A stretch of 64,000 bases of DNA from VFMC01 sp963791635 (lineage in GTDB: Bacteria; Actinomycetota; Acidimicrobiia; Acidimicrobiales; Ilumatobacteraceae): the NCBI GenBank assembly GCA_963791635.1, contig CAWBTC010000017.1:124001-188000 (forward strand). Direction: 5' to 3'. Below are positions 8,276-16,985 of the stretch, piece by piece. The notes under the pieces were generated by a model that was not told where the DNA came from, searched no databases, and saw only the letters and a list, made by a program, of their open reading frames with translations. The translations under genes and the position numbers were made by a program. Within the stretch, counting starts at the first letter, position 1. Each line of letters opens with the position of its first letter.

Positions 8276-8956
8276 TCAAGCGCCCCAACGGCTCTGGCCG
8301 AAGCGGTAGCCCACGGAACGCACGGTCTGGATGAGGTTCGCGTGCTCCTCGCCGAGCTTGGCTCGCAGACGACGGATGTGCACGTCGACGGTTCGCGCGC
8401 CGCCGTAGTACTCGTAGCCCCACACCCGTGACAGCAGCATCTCGCGGGTGAACACCTTGCCCGGGTGTTGGGCGAGGAACTTGAGGAGTTCGTACTCCAT
8501 GTACGTCAGGTCGAGCGGTTTGCCGGAGATCGACGCCTGGTACGTCTCCAGGTTGAGGGCCAGCCCGCTGTACTCGACGAGGTCGGGTCGCACACCGGCG
8601 CCGCCGCGCCAGAAGAGGTGCTTCAGGCGGGCCTCGACCTCGGACGGGTGGAACGGGGTGAGGCAGAAGTCGTCGAACAGGTCGTTGCGCAACTCCAGGT
8701 CGGCCAGCTGTGAACCACTCACGAGCACCAGGAGGGGTGACACCGGGGCATCGCGCTTGCGCAGCGACCGGCACAGCGCCCAGGCACCCTCGGGATCGGC
8801 GTCGCAGGCGACGATCGCACCCGACCAGCCGGAGGCCGGCTCGTTGCGCGAGGCGTCCTCCGACGAACCGACGGCCTGGTACTTGTAGCCGGCCATGGCG
8901 AGCGTGCGGGCGAGCTCCGGAGGCGGTGGGTCGGGGAAGACGGCCACGAGCTCCAC
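8276..8956 (-). CDS. GlnR-like OmpR/PhoB-family regulator
   Basis: The 226-residue protein is read from GTG 8956, two bases after the glnA stop, so it is probably the second gene of that operon. Residues ~1-115 form a receiver-like domain without the usual acidic pair and switch lysine (LVLVSGSQL, then FCLTPFHPSE), so classical phosphorylation is unlikely. The C-terminal half is a winged-helix DNA-binding domain: LDLTYMEYELLKFLAQHPGK, VFTREMLLSRVWGYEYYGG, RTVDVHIRRLRAKLG. The atypical receiver and the YYGGARTVDVHIRRLR style match GlnR, the global nitrogen regulator of actinobacteria. Location next to glutamine synthetase genes strengthens this. Other orphan PhoB-type regulators remain possible. 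Confidence 0.8.
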   Translation of the reverse strand: MELVAVFPDPPPPELARTLAMAGYKYQAVGSSEDASRNEPASGWSGAIVACDADPEGAWALCRSLRKRDAPVSPLLVLVSGSQLADLELRNDLFDDFCLTPFHPSEVEARLKHLFWRGGAGVRPDLVEYSGLALNLETYQASISGKPLDLTYMEYELLKFLAQHPGKVFTREMLLSRVWGYEYYGGARTVDVHIRRLRAKLGEEHANLIQTVRSVGYRFGQSRWGA

Positions 8957-8958
8957 GG

Positions 8959-10305
8959 TCAGAGCGCCTTCAGGTAGCGATCGATCTCGAATGCGCTCAC
9001 GTGTGTTTTGTAGGCCCGCCATTCGCTGCGCTTGTTGCGCAGGAACCACTCGAAGATGTGTTCACCGAGCGCCTCCTGCACGAGCTCGCTGCCCTCCATC
9101 ACCCGCAGCGAGTCGCTGAGGGACTGGGGCAACTGATCGATGCCCAACGTGGCGAGCTCGGCATCGCTCATCTCGAACAGGTTGGCGTCGGCCTCGGGTG
9201 CGAGCTCGTAGCCCTCGCGCACACCGCGCAAGCCGGCAGCCAGCAGCACGGCGAACGCCAGGTAGGGGTTGCACGCTGGATCGGGTGAGCGGTACTCGAT
9301 GCGGGTGGCGCTCGGATTGCCGCGCTTTGGAATCGGCACCCGGATGAGTCCGCTGCGGTTGTTGCGGGCCCAGCTGACGTGAACCGGGGCCTCGAAGCCG
9401 GGCACGAGGCGCTTGTAGCTGTTCACCGTCTGGTTGGTGATCGCCGTGATCTCGGCGGCATGGCGCAGCAAGCCGGCCATGAAGCTCTTCGCCACCGGCG
9501 ACAGGTTGTTCGGGTCGTCGGCGTCATAGAAGGCGTTCTCGTCACCTGCGAACAACGACAGGTGCACGTGCATCCCGCTGCCCTGCACGCCCTCGAGCGG
9601 CTTGGGCATGAACGTCGCGTGGACTCCGTTGGTGGCAGCGACCTCTTTCACCACGAGCCGGAACGTCATGATGCTGTCGGCCATCGTCAATGCGTCGGTG
9701 TGGCGGAGATCGATCTCGTGTTGGCTCGGGGCATCCTCGTGGAAGCTGTACTCCACCGGGATGCTCATCGTCTCCAACGTGCGGATCGTCTGCTTGCGCA
9801 GCGAACCGGCGACATCGTTGGTGGTGAGGTCGAAGAACCCTCCCTCGTCGAGCGGCACCGGGGTCTGACCGCGCTCGGGCGGTGCGAAGTAGAAGAACTC
9901 GATGTCGGGAGCGACGTAGAACGTGTAACCCATCTCGTGTGACGCATCGAGCTGACGCCGGAGCACCTGGCGGGGGTCGCCGTGGAACGGCGTGCCGTCG
10001 AGGTGGTGGATGTCGCAGAACACGCGGGCCTCAGCCGCCTTCGGGTCACCCCACGGCAGCACTTCGAAGGTGTTCGGATCGGGGATCGCGAGCACGTCGC
10101 TCTCCTGGATGCGGCTGAAGCCGTCGATCGACGAGCCGTCGAAGGTCATCCCGTCCTCGAGCGTGTTCTCCAACTCTGCGGGGCTGATCGCGAAGCTCTT
10201 CAAGTTGCCGAGCACATCGGTGAACCAGAGGCGGATCAACCGCACGCCTCGCTCCTCCACCGTGCGCAACACGTAGTCACGTTGCTGATCGAGCACGCCC
10301 ATCAC
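8959..10305 (-). CDS. glnA: glutamine synthetase, type I
   Basis: The 448-residue enzyme catalyses ATP-dependent amidation of glutamate. It carries the type I signatures: MTFDGSSIDGFSRIQESD, EYSFHEDAPSQHEIDLR, a KPLEGVQGSGMHVHLSL segment with catalytic-site residues, NRSGLIRVPIPKRG and IEYRSPDPACNPYLAF. It is about 20 residues shorter than adenylylated GSI-beta enzymes and lacks the NLYDLPPEE-type adenylylation tyrosine, so it belongs to the alpha-type group. Start is GTG 10305 or ATG 10302. A GlnR-like gene follows at once. A perfect 15-bp palindrome lies 39 bases upstream of the start. Confidence 0.93.
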   Translation of the reverse strand: MMGVLDQQRDYVLRTVEERGVRLIRLWFTDVLGNLKSFAISPAELENTLEDGMTFDGSSIDGFSRIQESDVLAIPDPNTFEVLPWGDPKAAEARVFCDIHHLDGTPFHGDPRQVLRRQLDASHEMGYTFYVAPDIEFFYFAPPERGQTPVPLDEGGFFDLTTNDVAGSLRKQTIRTLETMSIPVEYSFHEDAPSQHEIDLRHTDALTMADSIMTFRLVVKEVAATNGVHATFMPKPLEGVQGSGMHVHLSLFAGDENAFYDADDPNNLSPVAKSFMAGLLRHAAEITAITNQTVNSYKRLVPGFEAPVHVSWARNNRSGLIRVPIPKRGNPSATRIEYRSPDPACNPYLAFAVLLAAGLRGVREGYELAPEADANLFEMSDAELATLGIDQLPQSLSDSLRVMEGSELVQEALGEHIFEWFLRNKRSEWRAYKTHVSAFEIDRYLKAL

Positions 10306-10343
10306 TCCAGTCTCGTCGTTGCCGGCCGGATCCGGTCACGCGG

Positions 10344-10358
10344 GTTCAGTTCCTGAAC
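10344..10358. promoter_or_regulatory. palindrome upstream of glnA
   Basis: GTTCAG-TTC-CTGAAC is a perfect inverted repeat with 6-base arms, 39 bases before the glnA start. It is a candidate operator for a dimeric regulator or a small hairpin in the leader. Chance occurrence cannot be excluded. Confidence 0.4.
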
Positions 10359-10380
10359 GAAACACATCGGGAAATGCGAC

Positions 10381-10406
10381 GGGGGACCGACGTCGGCCGG
10401 TCCCCC
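10381..10406 (-). terminator. hairpin between glnII and glnA
   Basis: GGGGGACCG and CGGTCCCCC form a perfect 9-bp stem with an 8-base loop, about 80 bases after the type II synthetase stop. There is no clear T run, which is common for actinobacterial terminators. It could also act as an mRNA-stabilising hairpin. Confidence 0.6.
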
Positions 10407-10483
10407 GTCGAGGTTGTCGACGTTGTTGAGGTTGTCGAGGCCCGGCCGAGGCCAGGTCGATTGACGACCGTCCGACGACTTCG

Positions 10484-11485
10484 TCAGGCGGCGCCGCAGA
10501 CGCTTTCGAGGATCAGGCGGGTGACCACGTACGGATCGGCGTTGGCGTTCGGGCGGCGGTCCTCCGCGTAGCCCATGCCGTCGCGTGCGACCTGCCACGG
10601 GATGCGGATGCTCGCGCCGCGGTTGGACACGCCGTAGCTGAACTTGTTGTACGGGGCGGTCTCGTGCGCGCCGGTGAGTCGGCTCTCGATGTCGTGCCCG
10701 TAGCCCTTGATGTGGGCCTCGACGCGCTTGCCGATCGCCTTGCAGGCAGCCTCGATGGCCGGGTAGCCCTCGCGCATCGCCTTGGTGGAGAAGTTGGTGT
10801 GCGCGCCGGCGCCGTTCCAGTCACCCTGCATCGGCTTGGCGGCGAAGGACACGACCACGTCGTAGTCCTCAGCGATGCGGTGGAGCAGCCAGCGGGCCAC
10901 GTACATGTGGTCGCTCACCGTCAGCGCGTCGGCCGCGCCGATCTGGAACTCCCACTGACCGGGCATGACCTCTGCGTTCGTCCCCTCGATCATCAGGCCG
11001 GCGTCCATGCAAGCCTGGGTGTGCTCTTCGATGATCTCGCGGCCGATGACTCGACCGGTGCCGACACCGCAGTAGTACGGGCCTTGCGGGGCGGGGAAGC
11101 CACCGTTCGGGAAGCCGAGCGGAGTGCCGTCCGGCTTGAGGAAGGTGTACTCCTGCTCGATGCCGTAGATCATCTCGTGCTTCGCGTACTTCTTGGCCGC
11201 CTTCTCGAGGGCGGAGCGGGTGTTGGTGGGGTGCGGCTTGTCGTCGATGGCGCTGTGCACATCGCACAGCACGAGGACGTTGTGCCCGCCACGGAGCGGG
11301 TCCGGGCAGATGAACACCGGCTTCAACTGACAGTCGCTCGACTCACCGCTGGCCTGGTTCGTCGACGAGCCGTCGAAGCCCCAGATCGGAGGCTGCTTGC
11401 CGTCGGCGAGGATCTTGGTCTTCGATCGGAGCAGCGGGGTCGGCTCCGTGCCGTCGATCCAGATGTATTCAGCTTGGTAGGCCAC
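10484..11485 (-). CDS. glnII: glutamine synthetase, type II (eukaryotic type)
   Basis: The 333-residue enzyme is read from GTG 11485 behind an AAGGAAG ribosome-binding site. It has type II hallmarks: PPIWGFDGSSTNQASGESSD near the start, EQEYTFLKPDGTPLG, YYCGVGTGRVIGREIIEEH, MPGQWEFQIG, the DWNGAGAHTNFSTKAMR ATP/glutamate site and RPNANADPY at the end. Type II enzymes are decamers of ~330-370 residues and are not adenylylated; in streptomycetes glnII is under GlnR control. Having GSI and GSII side by side with a GlnR-like regulator makes this a dedicated ammonium-assimilation locus. Two sets of 11-bp direct repeats lie upstream. Confidence 0.93.
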   Translation of the reverse strand: MAYQAEYIWIDGTEPTPLLRSKTKILADGKQPPIWGFDGSSTNQASGESSDCQLKPVFICPDPLRGGHNVLVLCDVHSAIDDKPHPTNTRSALEKAAKKYAKHEMIYGIEQEYTFLKPDGTPLGFPNGGFPAPQGPYYCGVGTGRVIGREIIEEHTQACMDAGLMIEGTNAEVMPGQWEFQIGAADALTVSDHMYVARWLLHRIAEDYDVVVSFAAKPMQGDWNGAGAHTNFSTKAMREGYPAIEAACKAIGKRVEAHIKGYGHDIESRLTGAHETAPYNKFSYGVSNRGASIRIPWQVARDGMGYAEDRRPNANADPYVVTRLILESVCGAA

Positions 11486-11535
11486 AGGTCTTCCTTGTCG
11501 GTTCGGGCGTTAGGGGCGGCGGCACTCTCGCAGCC

Positions 11536-11577
11536 GTCCGTTGCCCGTCCGTTGCCCCTCTGTGAACGCTGTGTGAA
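11536..11577 (-). promoter_or_regulatory. 11-bp-spaced direct repeats upstream of glnII
   Basis: On the plus strand GTCCGTTGCCC occurs twice in tandem (11536-11546 and 11547-11557). Farther from the gene, GTGAA occurs twice at an 11-base interval (11562 and 11573). PhoB/GlnR-class regulators bind 11-bp direct repeats, and the outer pair reads TTCAC-N6-TTCAC towards glnII, near the TnAC half of the GlnR box. Binding by the neighbouring GlnR-like protein is inference. Confidence 0.5.
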
Positions 11578-11603
11578 GCCGATCGGGCGCTGTCCGTTCC
11601 GGT

Positions 11604-12548
11604 TCAGCTGGCGACACGGGTACGGAACCAGTCGACGGTGGCACGCGCCTGCTCGGCCAACGGTGTCGCAGCGAGATCGAAGGTCCGCTCGGTAAGGGTC
11701 GCGTCGGCGATCCACGGTCGGTCGAACTGGTAGCTGGTCTCCCGGAGCTCGCGCATCATCGGCGAGAACATGCCGAGCACCTTCAGGGCTGCGGCCGGAA
11801 TCGCGCCCACCTTCACGCTCGTTCCGGCGGCAGACGCCAGTGCCTGCACGGTGTCGAGCTGCGAAACGGCAGGTGCGTTCGGGACGTGCCAGGCGTGCCC
11901 CCACGCCCGTTCCTCGGTGGCGATCGCGACGAGCGTGCGCGCGACGTCGGGCATGTAGCTGAAGTGGTGGGGTACGTCGAGTGAGCCGAGCACCGAGACC
12001 TTCTTGCCGGCGAGCACCCGTGGCACCACGCGCGCACCCATCGCGGAACCGAGCACCTCGGGCCCGATGAAGTCCGATGCCCGGGCGAGCGTGCCGCGCA
12101 GACGCCCGGCCGCATGTGCCTCGAGGATCTCGGTCGCCATCGTCCGCCGGACCATGCCCTTCTTGCCGGTGGCGAGCATCGGGTCGTCCTCGTGCAGCGG
12201 CATCGGCGCGGAAGGGCCGAACGCGTAGAGGTTGTCGGTCATCACGAGCACCGCGCCAGAGTGCTCCGCAGCCTTCAAGAACGCTTCGTGCATCGGCGGC
12301 CAGTCCGTGGCCCAGCGGTGATACGGGGGGTTGACGCAGTTGTACAGCGCCGCGGCACCGCCGTGCCGGCCGGCGAGGCGGCTGAGGTTCGCGACATCGG
12401 TGACGTCGCCGCGCTCGAGGGTGATCGCGGGGTGCGACGGGCCGGTGCCGCTGCGCGTGAGCACGGTGACCGTGTGGCCCTGCTCGGCGAGGAGGCGGGC
12501 GGTGGCGGTGCCGACGGGGCCGGCGCCGACGACGAGGTGGTGTGACAT
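11604..12548 (-). CDS. NAD(P)-dependent epimerase/dehydratase-like protein
   Basis: The 314-residue protein opens with an extended-SDR Rossmann motif (HLVVGAGPVGTATARLLAEQG). TLERGDVTD and YNCVNPPYHRW follow. The usual YxxxK is replaced by a less typical MTDNLYAFGPS segment. The C-terminal half (DFIGPEVLGSAMG, HHFSYMPDVARTLVAIATEE, WHVPNAPAVSQ) is typical of NAD-dependent epimerase/NmrA-like proteins. The substrate is unknown. It is transcribed away from a TetR regulator across 130 bases holding two copies of a palindrome, so it is probably the regulated target. Confidence 0.75.
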   Translation of the reverse strand: MSHHLVVGAGPVGTATARLLAEQGHTVTVLTRSGTGPSHPAITLERGDVTDVANLSRLAGRHGGAAALYNCVNPPYHRWATDWPPMHEAFLKAAEHSGAVLVMTDNLYAFGPSAPMPLHEDDPMLATGKKGMVRRTMATEILEAHAAGRLRGTLARASDFIGPEVLGSAMGARVVPRVLAGKKVSVLGSLDVPHHFSYMPDVARTLVAIATEERAWGHAWHVPNAPAVSQLDTVQALASAAGTSVKVGAIPAAALKVLGMFSPMMRELRETSYQFDRPWIADATLTERTFDLAATPLAEQARATVDWFRTRVAS

Positions 12549-12593
12549 CTTGTGGTCCTTCGTGTCCTGGAACGAGATCGAAGCTCTCTTGTG

Positions 12594-12606
12594 AGAGCAC
12601 TGCTCA
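12594..12606. promoter_or_regulatory. operator half-copy 1 (AGAGCACTGCTCA)
   Basis: This near-palindrome, with core GAGC-ACT-GCTC, lies between the divergent epimerase and TetR genes. It matches the element at 12633-12645 with the same spacing of arms. It is a likely TetR-family operator. Confidence 0.55.
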
Positions 12607-12632
12607 CCCTACTCATCGGTGCTCAAGAAGCA

Positions 12633-12645
12633 AGAGCACCGCTCT
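12633..12645. promoter_or_regulatory. operator half-copy 2 (AGAGCACCGCTCT)
   Basis: AGAGC-ACC-GCTCT is a perfect inverted repeat 39 bases (centre to centre) from the copy at 12594. It sits 21 bases before the TetR -10 box. A wider inverted repeat, GGTGCTC-N9-GAGCACC, ends inside it. Together they suggest autoregulation of the divergon. Confidence 0.6.
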
Positions 12646-12665
12646 CGTTTCGGAGTGACGCTCGC

Positions 12666-12671
12666 TACACT
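12666..12671 (+). promoter_or_regulatory. -10 box TACACT of the TetR gene
   Basis: TACACT lies seven bases before ATG 12679, with no ribosome-binding site between, indicating a leaderless start and supporting this ATG. Confidence 0.55.
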
Positions 12672-12678
12672 TCGGCGG

Positions 12679-13419
12679 ATGACCGGGGTACGCGCACGTG
12701 TCAGAGCCGAGCTGACAGCCGAGATCAAGACGATCGCCCGCCGCCAGATGGCCGAGGAGGGTCCGGCGAACCTCAACCTGCGCGCCATCGCCCGCGAGCT
12801 CGGCATGGTGAGCTCGGCGATCTACCGCTACTTCTCGAGCCGCGATGAGCTGCTCACCGCGCTGATCGTCGACGCCTACAACGAACTCGGTGAGGCGGGC
12901 GAGCTCGCCGATTCCACGGTGCCGGCCGACGAGGTCGAGGCGCGGTTCCTCGCGGTCGCGCACGCCGCCTATCGGTGGGCGCACGAGCACCCGAGCCGGT
13001 ACCTCTTGCTGTTCGGCACCCCGGTGCCCGGCTACGCGGCACCGCAGGACACGATCATGCCCGCAACTCGGTTCACGTCGTTGATGCTCAGGATCCTCGA
13101 CGAGGCTGCACGGCAAGGAGCGGTGCCCGCCGTGCGGCCCCACGTGCCGGCCGGGGTGAGCAGCGACTTCCAACGCATGCGCGACCTCACCGGAACGAGC
13201 GCGAACGACGAGCTGATCCTCGCCGGAATGCAGTCATGGACCGGTCTGTTCGGTGCGATCGGGTTCATCCTCAACGGTCAGCTCCACAACGTGGTCACCG
13301 ATGTGGACGACCTGTTCGCCGAGTTCGCTCGCCTGCTCGCACGTCAGGTGTTCCACAGCGTCGACCCCGCTGAACGGTCTGCTGAACGGGTTGCCGACCG
13401 GTCGTCCGTCGCCCGCTGA
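12679..13419 (+). CDS. TetR-family transcriptional regulator
   Basis: The 246-residue protein starts at ATG 12679. The N-terminal helix-turn-helix is clear: LTAEIKTIARRQMAEEGPAN, LNLRAIARELGMVSSAIYRY, FSSRDELLTALIVDAYNELG. The ligand-binding half (PSRYLLLFGTPVPGYAAP, FGAIGFILNGQLHNVV) resembles the TetR_C_13/WHG-type domain common in actinobacteria. It faces an epimerase gene, and two palindromic sites lie between them, so it probably represses itself and the epimerase. The inducer is unknown. The last ~15 residues are low-complexity. Confidence 0.88.
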   Translation: MTGVRARVRAELTAEIKTIARRQMAEEGPANLNLRAIARELGMVSSAIYRYFSSRDELLTALIVDAYNELGEAGELADSTVPADEVEARFLAVAHAAYRWAHEHPSRYLLLFGTPVPGYAAPQDTIMPATRFTSLMLRILDEAARQGAVPAVRPHVPAGVSSDFQRMRDLTGTSANDELILAGMQSWTGLFGAIGFILNGQLHNVVTDVDDLFAEFARLLARQVFHSVDPAERSAERVADRSSVAR

Positions 13420-13464
13420 ACTGTGCGGTGGGAACCGCAGGCGGCACCGACACGTCGAACAGCC

Positions 13465-14397
13465 ATGACCGTGAACACTGCCCATACCCCACCCCTGGCC
13501 GGGCTCAGCCGCCGGCAGCTCCTCGCCGGTCTGGTTGCCTCGCCCGTCCTGGCCGCGTTCGTGACCGCCTGCGGTGACCCGGGCGTCGGGCCCGGCTCGG
13601 GCGCAACCACCGTGCCCGACACCACGCTGCCCGGTCCGGCCGACGAGATCGCCTACAGCACCGACCCCGACAGCGCGATCATCCGGCTCGGCTACGAAGG
13701 CGGCTTCGTCCCCGTCGACACGTACTTCGTGAACCTCCCGACGCTGGTGATCTCCGGCGATCACCGGGTCTTCGTTCCCGGGGCCATCCCCGCCGTCTTT
13801 CCCGGCCCGCTGGTGCTGCCGATGGGCGTGCGTTCGATCTCCGACGCCGGTGTCCAGACGCTCCTCGCTCGCGCCTCGGTGGCCGGCCTGCTCGCCTCCC
13901 CGCCCGACTACACCGCCGAGATGATGGTGGCCGATGCACCCGACACGGTGGTGCGCCTGGCGGTCACGAACGGGTCGTTCGAGCACCGCGCCTACGCGCT
14001 CGGGATGAGCATCGACGACCAGGGATCACTGACCGAGGAGGTGACGCCGGCGCGCCGAACCCTGCTCGACTACGTCCTCGCACTCGGCGACCTCGCCACG
14101 ACGGTCGGCGCCGCAGAGCTCGGCGAGGAGACCGTCTTCGAACCGGACGAGTACCGGCTCCGGGCGACGCCGGTCACGGAGGCAGATCTCACCGGCATCG
14201 AGCCGCCGCCGACGATCGTCGAGTGGCCGACGACGACCGGTCTCGATCTCGCGACCGCCGCGGATTGTGCCCGGCTGAGCGCCGAGGCTGCCGGCACGCT
14301 GTTCGCCGCCGCAGACCAGCTGACCTACTTCTCTCAGGACCGTGTGCTGTACCGCCTCGCGGTGGCTGCGGTCCTTCCCGGCGACCCCCTGTGCTGA
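13465..14397 (+). CDS. secreted lipoprotein with Tat-like signal, function unknown
   Basis: The 310-residue protein starts at ATG 13465. Its N-terminus has a twin-arginine-like signal (GLSRRQLLAGLVASPVLAAF) leading to a lipobox-like VTACG, so the mature protein probably begins at that cysteine. After a Gly/Thr/Pro linker come ~270 residues with many short beta-strand-like segments (IRLGYEGGFVPV, LVISGDHRVFVPGAIPAVFP, WPTTTGLDLATAADC). No enzyme motif is recognised. It sits between the TetR gene and a secreted PQQ-type dehydrogenase, 112 bases before the latter; a shared role at the cell surface is only a guess. Confidence 0.7.
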   Translation: MTVNTAHTPPLAGLSRRQLLAGLVASPVLAAFVTACGDPGVGPGSGATTVPDTTLPGPADEIAYSTDPDSAIIRLGYEGGFVPVDTYFVNLPTLVISGDHRVFVPGAIPAVFPGPLVLPMGVRSISDAGVQTLLARASVAGLLASPPDYTAEMMVADAPDTVVRLAVTNGSFEHRAYALGMSIDDQGSLTEEVTPARRTLLDYVLALGDLATTVGAAELGEETVFEPDEYRLRATPVTEADLTGIEPPPTIVEWPTTTGLDLATAADCARLSAEAAGTLFAAADQLTYFSQDRVLYRLAVAAVLPGDPLC

Positions 14398-14508
14398 GCC
14401 TGTCCGCGACTCGCGGTGGCCGGGCATCGAGCCAAGGGTCTTGGTAGGGTTCGCCTCGGCGTGGCGGCCGGACCTGCCCCCGGCTCCGGGCGATCTCCAG
14501 GAGCAGCC

Positions 14509-16945
14509 GTGGACCCCCTCGATCACCGCCGACGTCGCCGTCGTCGCCGACCCACCCGCCTGTCGGCCTGCCGCATCGTCGTCGCTGTCGTCGTGGCCGT
14601 CGCCTCGATGGCCATCGTGCCGGTCCTCTCCCCGGCCACCCCGGTGGCGGCCCTGCCATTCGGATACAGCGACGTGCTCGTCGGGAACACGCCGGCACCA
14701 GTGGCGGTGCGACGCCTGCCCACCGGCGTCGTCGCGGTCCTCGGCAAGGCCGGCACCGTCCATCTCGTGCGCGACGGTGCGGTCGTGCCGACGCCTGCGC
14801 TGACGCTTGTCGACGTCTGCTCCCAGAGCGAGCGCGGCCTGCTCGGCATCGCCGCCGCGCCCGATCTCGCGATCACGGGGTTCGTGTACCTGTACGCGAC
14901 CCGCGTCGCGCCGTCGGCGCCGGGCGGCTGCGTGAATCGCGTCAGTCGATTCACGATGACCGATGACGTGATCGACCCCGCAAGCGAGGTGGTGCTCGTC
15001 GACGGGGTCAGCTCCGTGGCCGGCAACCACAACGGCGGCGACCTGGAGATCGGCCAGGACGGGATGCTGTGGATCACCGTCGGCGACGCCGGTCGTGATC
15101 CACGTGGCGACTCCGGGAGTGCGGGAGCGAACGATGCGGCGCAGGACCTCTCGCTGCTGAACGGCAAGATCCTGCGCGTCGACCCGACGACCGGCGGCCC
15201 GGCACCGGGGAACCCCTATTCGGGCCCAGGCACGGAGAGCTGCAGAGTTCGTGGGAACACTGCGTCGACGCCCACCACGACGTGCCAGGAGATCTACGCA
15301 TCGGGCCTTCGCAACCCGTGGCGATTCGCCTTCGACCCGAACGCCGCCGGCGTGCGTGTGTTCGCCAACGATGTCGGCCAGGGCGCCCGCGAGGAAGTCG
15401 ACGAGATCGTCGCTGGCGGCAACTATGGCTGGCCGACCCGCGAAGGCGCCTGTCCACAGGGCCGGAACCCGCCGTGCGCCGGCCCGAGCGGCGGGGAGAT
15501 CGATCCGATCACGGACTACCCGCGAAGTCAGGGGACCTACATCACGGGCGGCGCGTTCGTGCCGAACGGCATCTGGCCGACCCAGTTCGATGGCGCGTAC
15601 CTGTTCGGCGACGGTGGCAGCGGTCGGATCTGGGTTCGCACCGCGTCCGGCACGGTGAACTACGCCGCGTCGTTCCACGTCGCGCCGGGAATGTCCGACA
15701 TGGATTTCGTGCCCGAGCCCGGTGGGTTGTCGCTCTACTACGTGGTGACCGGTTCGGGGCAGGTGCGCAAGGTCACCTTCCCCACCCAGCCGATCCCGAC
15801 GGCGTCGGCGCCACTGCGCTACCTACCGCTCGCGGCCGCCGAGCGGGTGTTCGACTCGCGTCGTGCGGTCGACGGCGGAGTGCCGCTCACCGGGAACGCG
15901 GCGCGGACCATCGCCATGGGGGTCGACGGCGCGATGACGCGAGCTGTGCTCGTGAACATCGCGTACGTGGAGCCTGCCTCGTCGGGGTTCCTCACGGCGT
16001 GGGCGGCCGGCGCCCCCCAACCGTTCACCTCGAACGTCAACGCGCTCGAGGGCGAAGTGGTTGCGAACGCCACGGTCGTGCCGGTCGACGCGCAGGGTCG
16101 GATCCAGCTGCAGACCAACGTGCCTGCTCATGCAGTGGTCGACCTGCTCGGCAGGTTCGAGGACAGCGCCCGGTCCGGTGTCGGCGGGCAGGTTCGTACC
16201 GCTCGCACCGAGTCGTTTGATCGACACCCGCGAGGCATCGGCCACGGACAACACCTACACCGAACGCGTCGACGTGCCGGTGCTCGTGGTCAACGCCCCG
16301 GTGGCAGGTCGCAGCGGGGCGCCGGCGGGAGCGGTGTCAGCCGTGGTGTTGACGGTGACCGCGGTGTCGTCTGCTGCGGCTGCAGGTGGCTGGGTGAGCG
16401 TCGCGCCTGGCGGAGCTGATCGTCCGCCGATCTCGAACCTGAACAGCAATGGACGCGGCGACATCCGCCCCAACCTCGTGGTCGTTCCGCTCGGAGCCGA
16501 TGGCTCGATCGATCTCCACCTGTTTGCTGTCGACGACGTGATCGTGGACGTCTCGGGCTACTTCACCGATGCCGGCACTGGGGCGGCCACGGCGGGCAGG
16601 TTCCACACGCTGAGCAATCCGTACCGTGAAACCGACACTCGAACGCCGTTCGGCTTCGAGGCCTTCACCGGTCCCGGCACCCGGGTGCTCGACCCGCGGG
16701 TCGTGCCGACGGGTGCGAGCGGTGTGGCCCACAACCTCACCCTCGTGAACAACGCCGGCGCCGGGTTCGTCACGGCGTACCCCGATGGCGGGGTGCCGTT
16801 CGCGAGCACCGCCAACGCGAGTGGCCCCGACCAGTTGCGCGCCGCCAGCGCCTTCACCCGGATGGGCGCCGATTCACAGGTGCGCTACTACTCGATGCTC
16901 GCCACCGATCTCGTCGTCGACATCACCGGGTGGTTCGAGGGGTGA
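14509..16945 (+). pseudogene. secreted PQQ-type sugar dehydrogenase with C-terminal beta-repeats, frameshifted
   Basis: The start is GTG 14509 behind a strong CAGGAG site. A signal helix (VVAVVVAVASMAIVPVL) precedes a GSDH-type six-bladed propeller domain, residues ~45-430. Its motifs are QSERGLLGIAAAPD, NHNGGDLEIGQDGMLWITVGD, NGKILRVDP, SGLRNPWRFAFDP, GQGAREEVDEI and GGNYGWP, matching PQQ-dependent glucose/aldose dehydrogenases. Three ~120-residue repeats follow, each opening with a RVFDSR/RLIDTRE-like strand and closing with VVDLLG/VVDITG. The frame breaks near 16180: the first frame runs on to a stop at 16419, while the true continuation (AGRFVPLAPSRLIDTREA) is in the next frame to 16945. 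This is one lost or gained base, real or an assembly error. Confidence 0.8.
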
Positions 16946-16985
16946 CGTCCACAGAGCGGACTGGCGGCCCGGATCGACCGGCAGC

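Noticed and set aside
16165..16190. Programmed ribosomal frameshift in the PQQ dehydrogenase
   Set aside because: No slippery heptamer or following pseudoknot-like structure is evident; mutation or assembly error is simpler.
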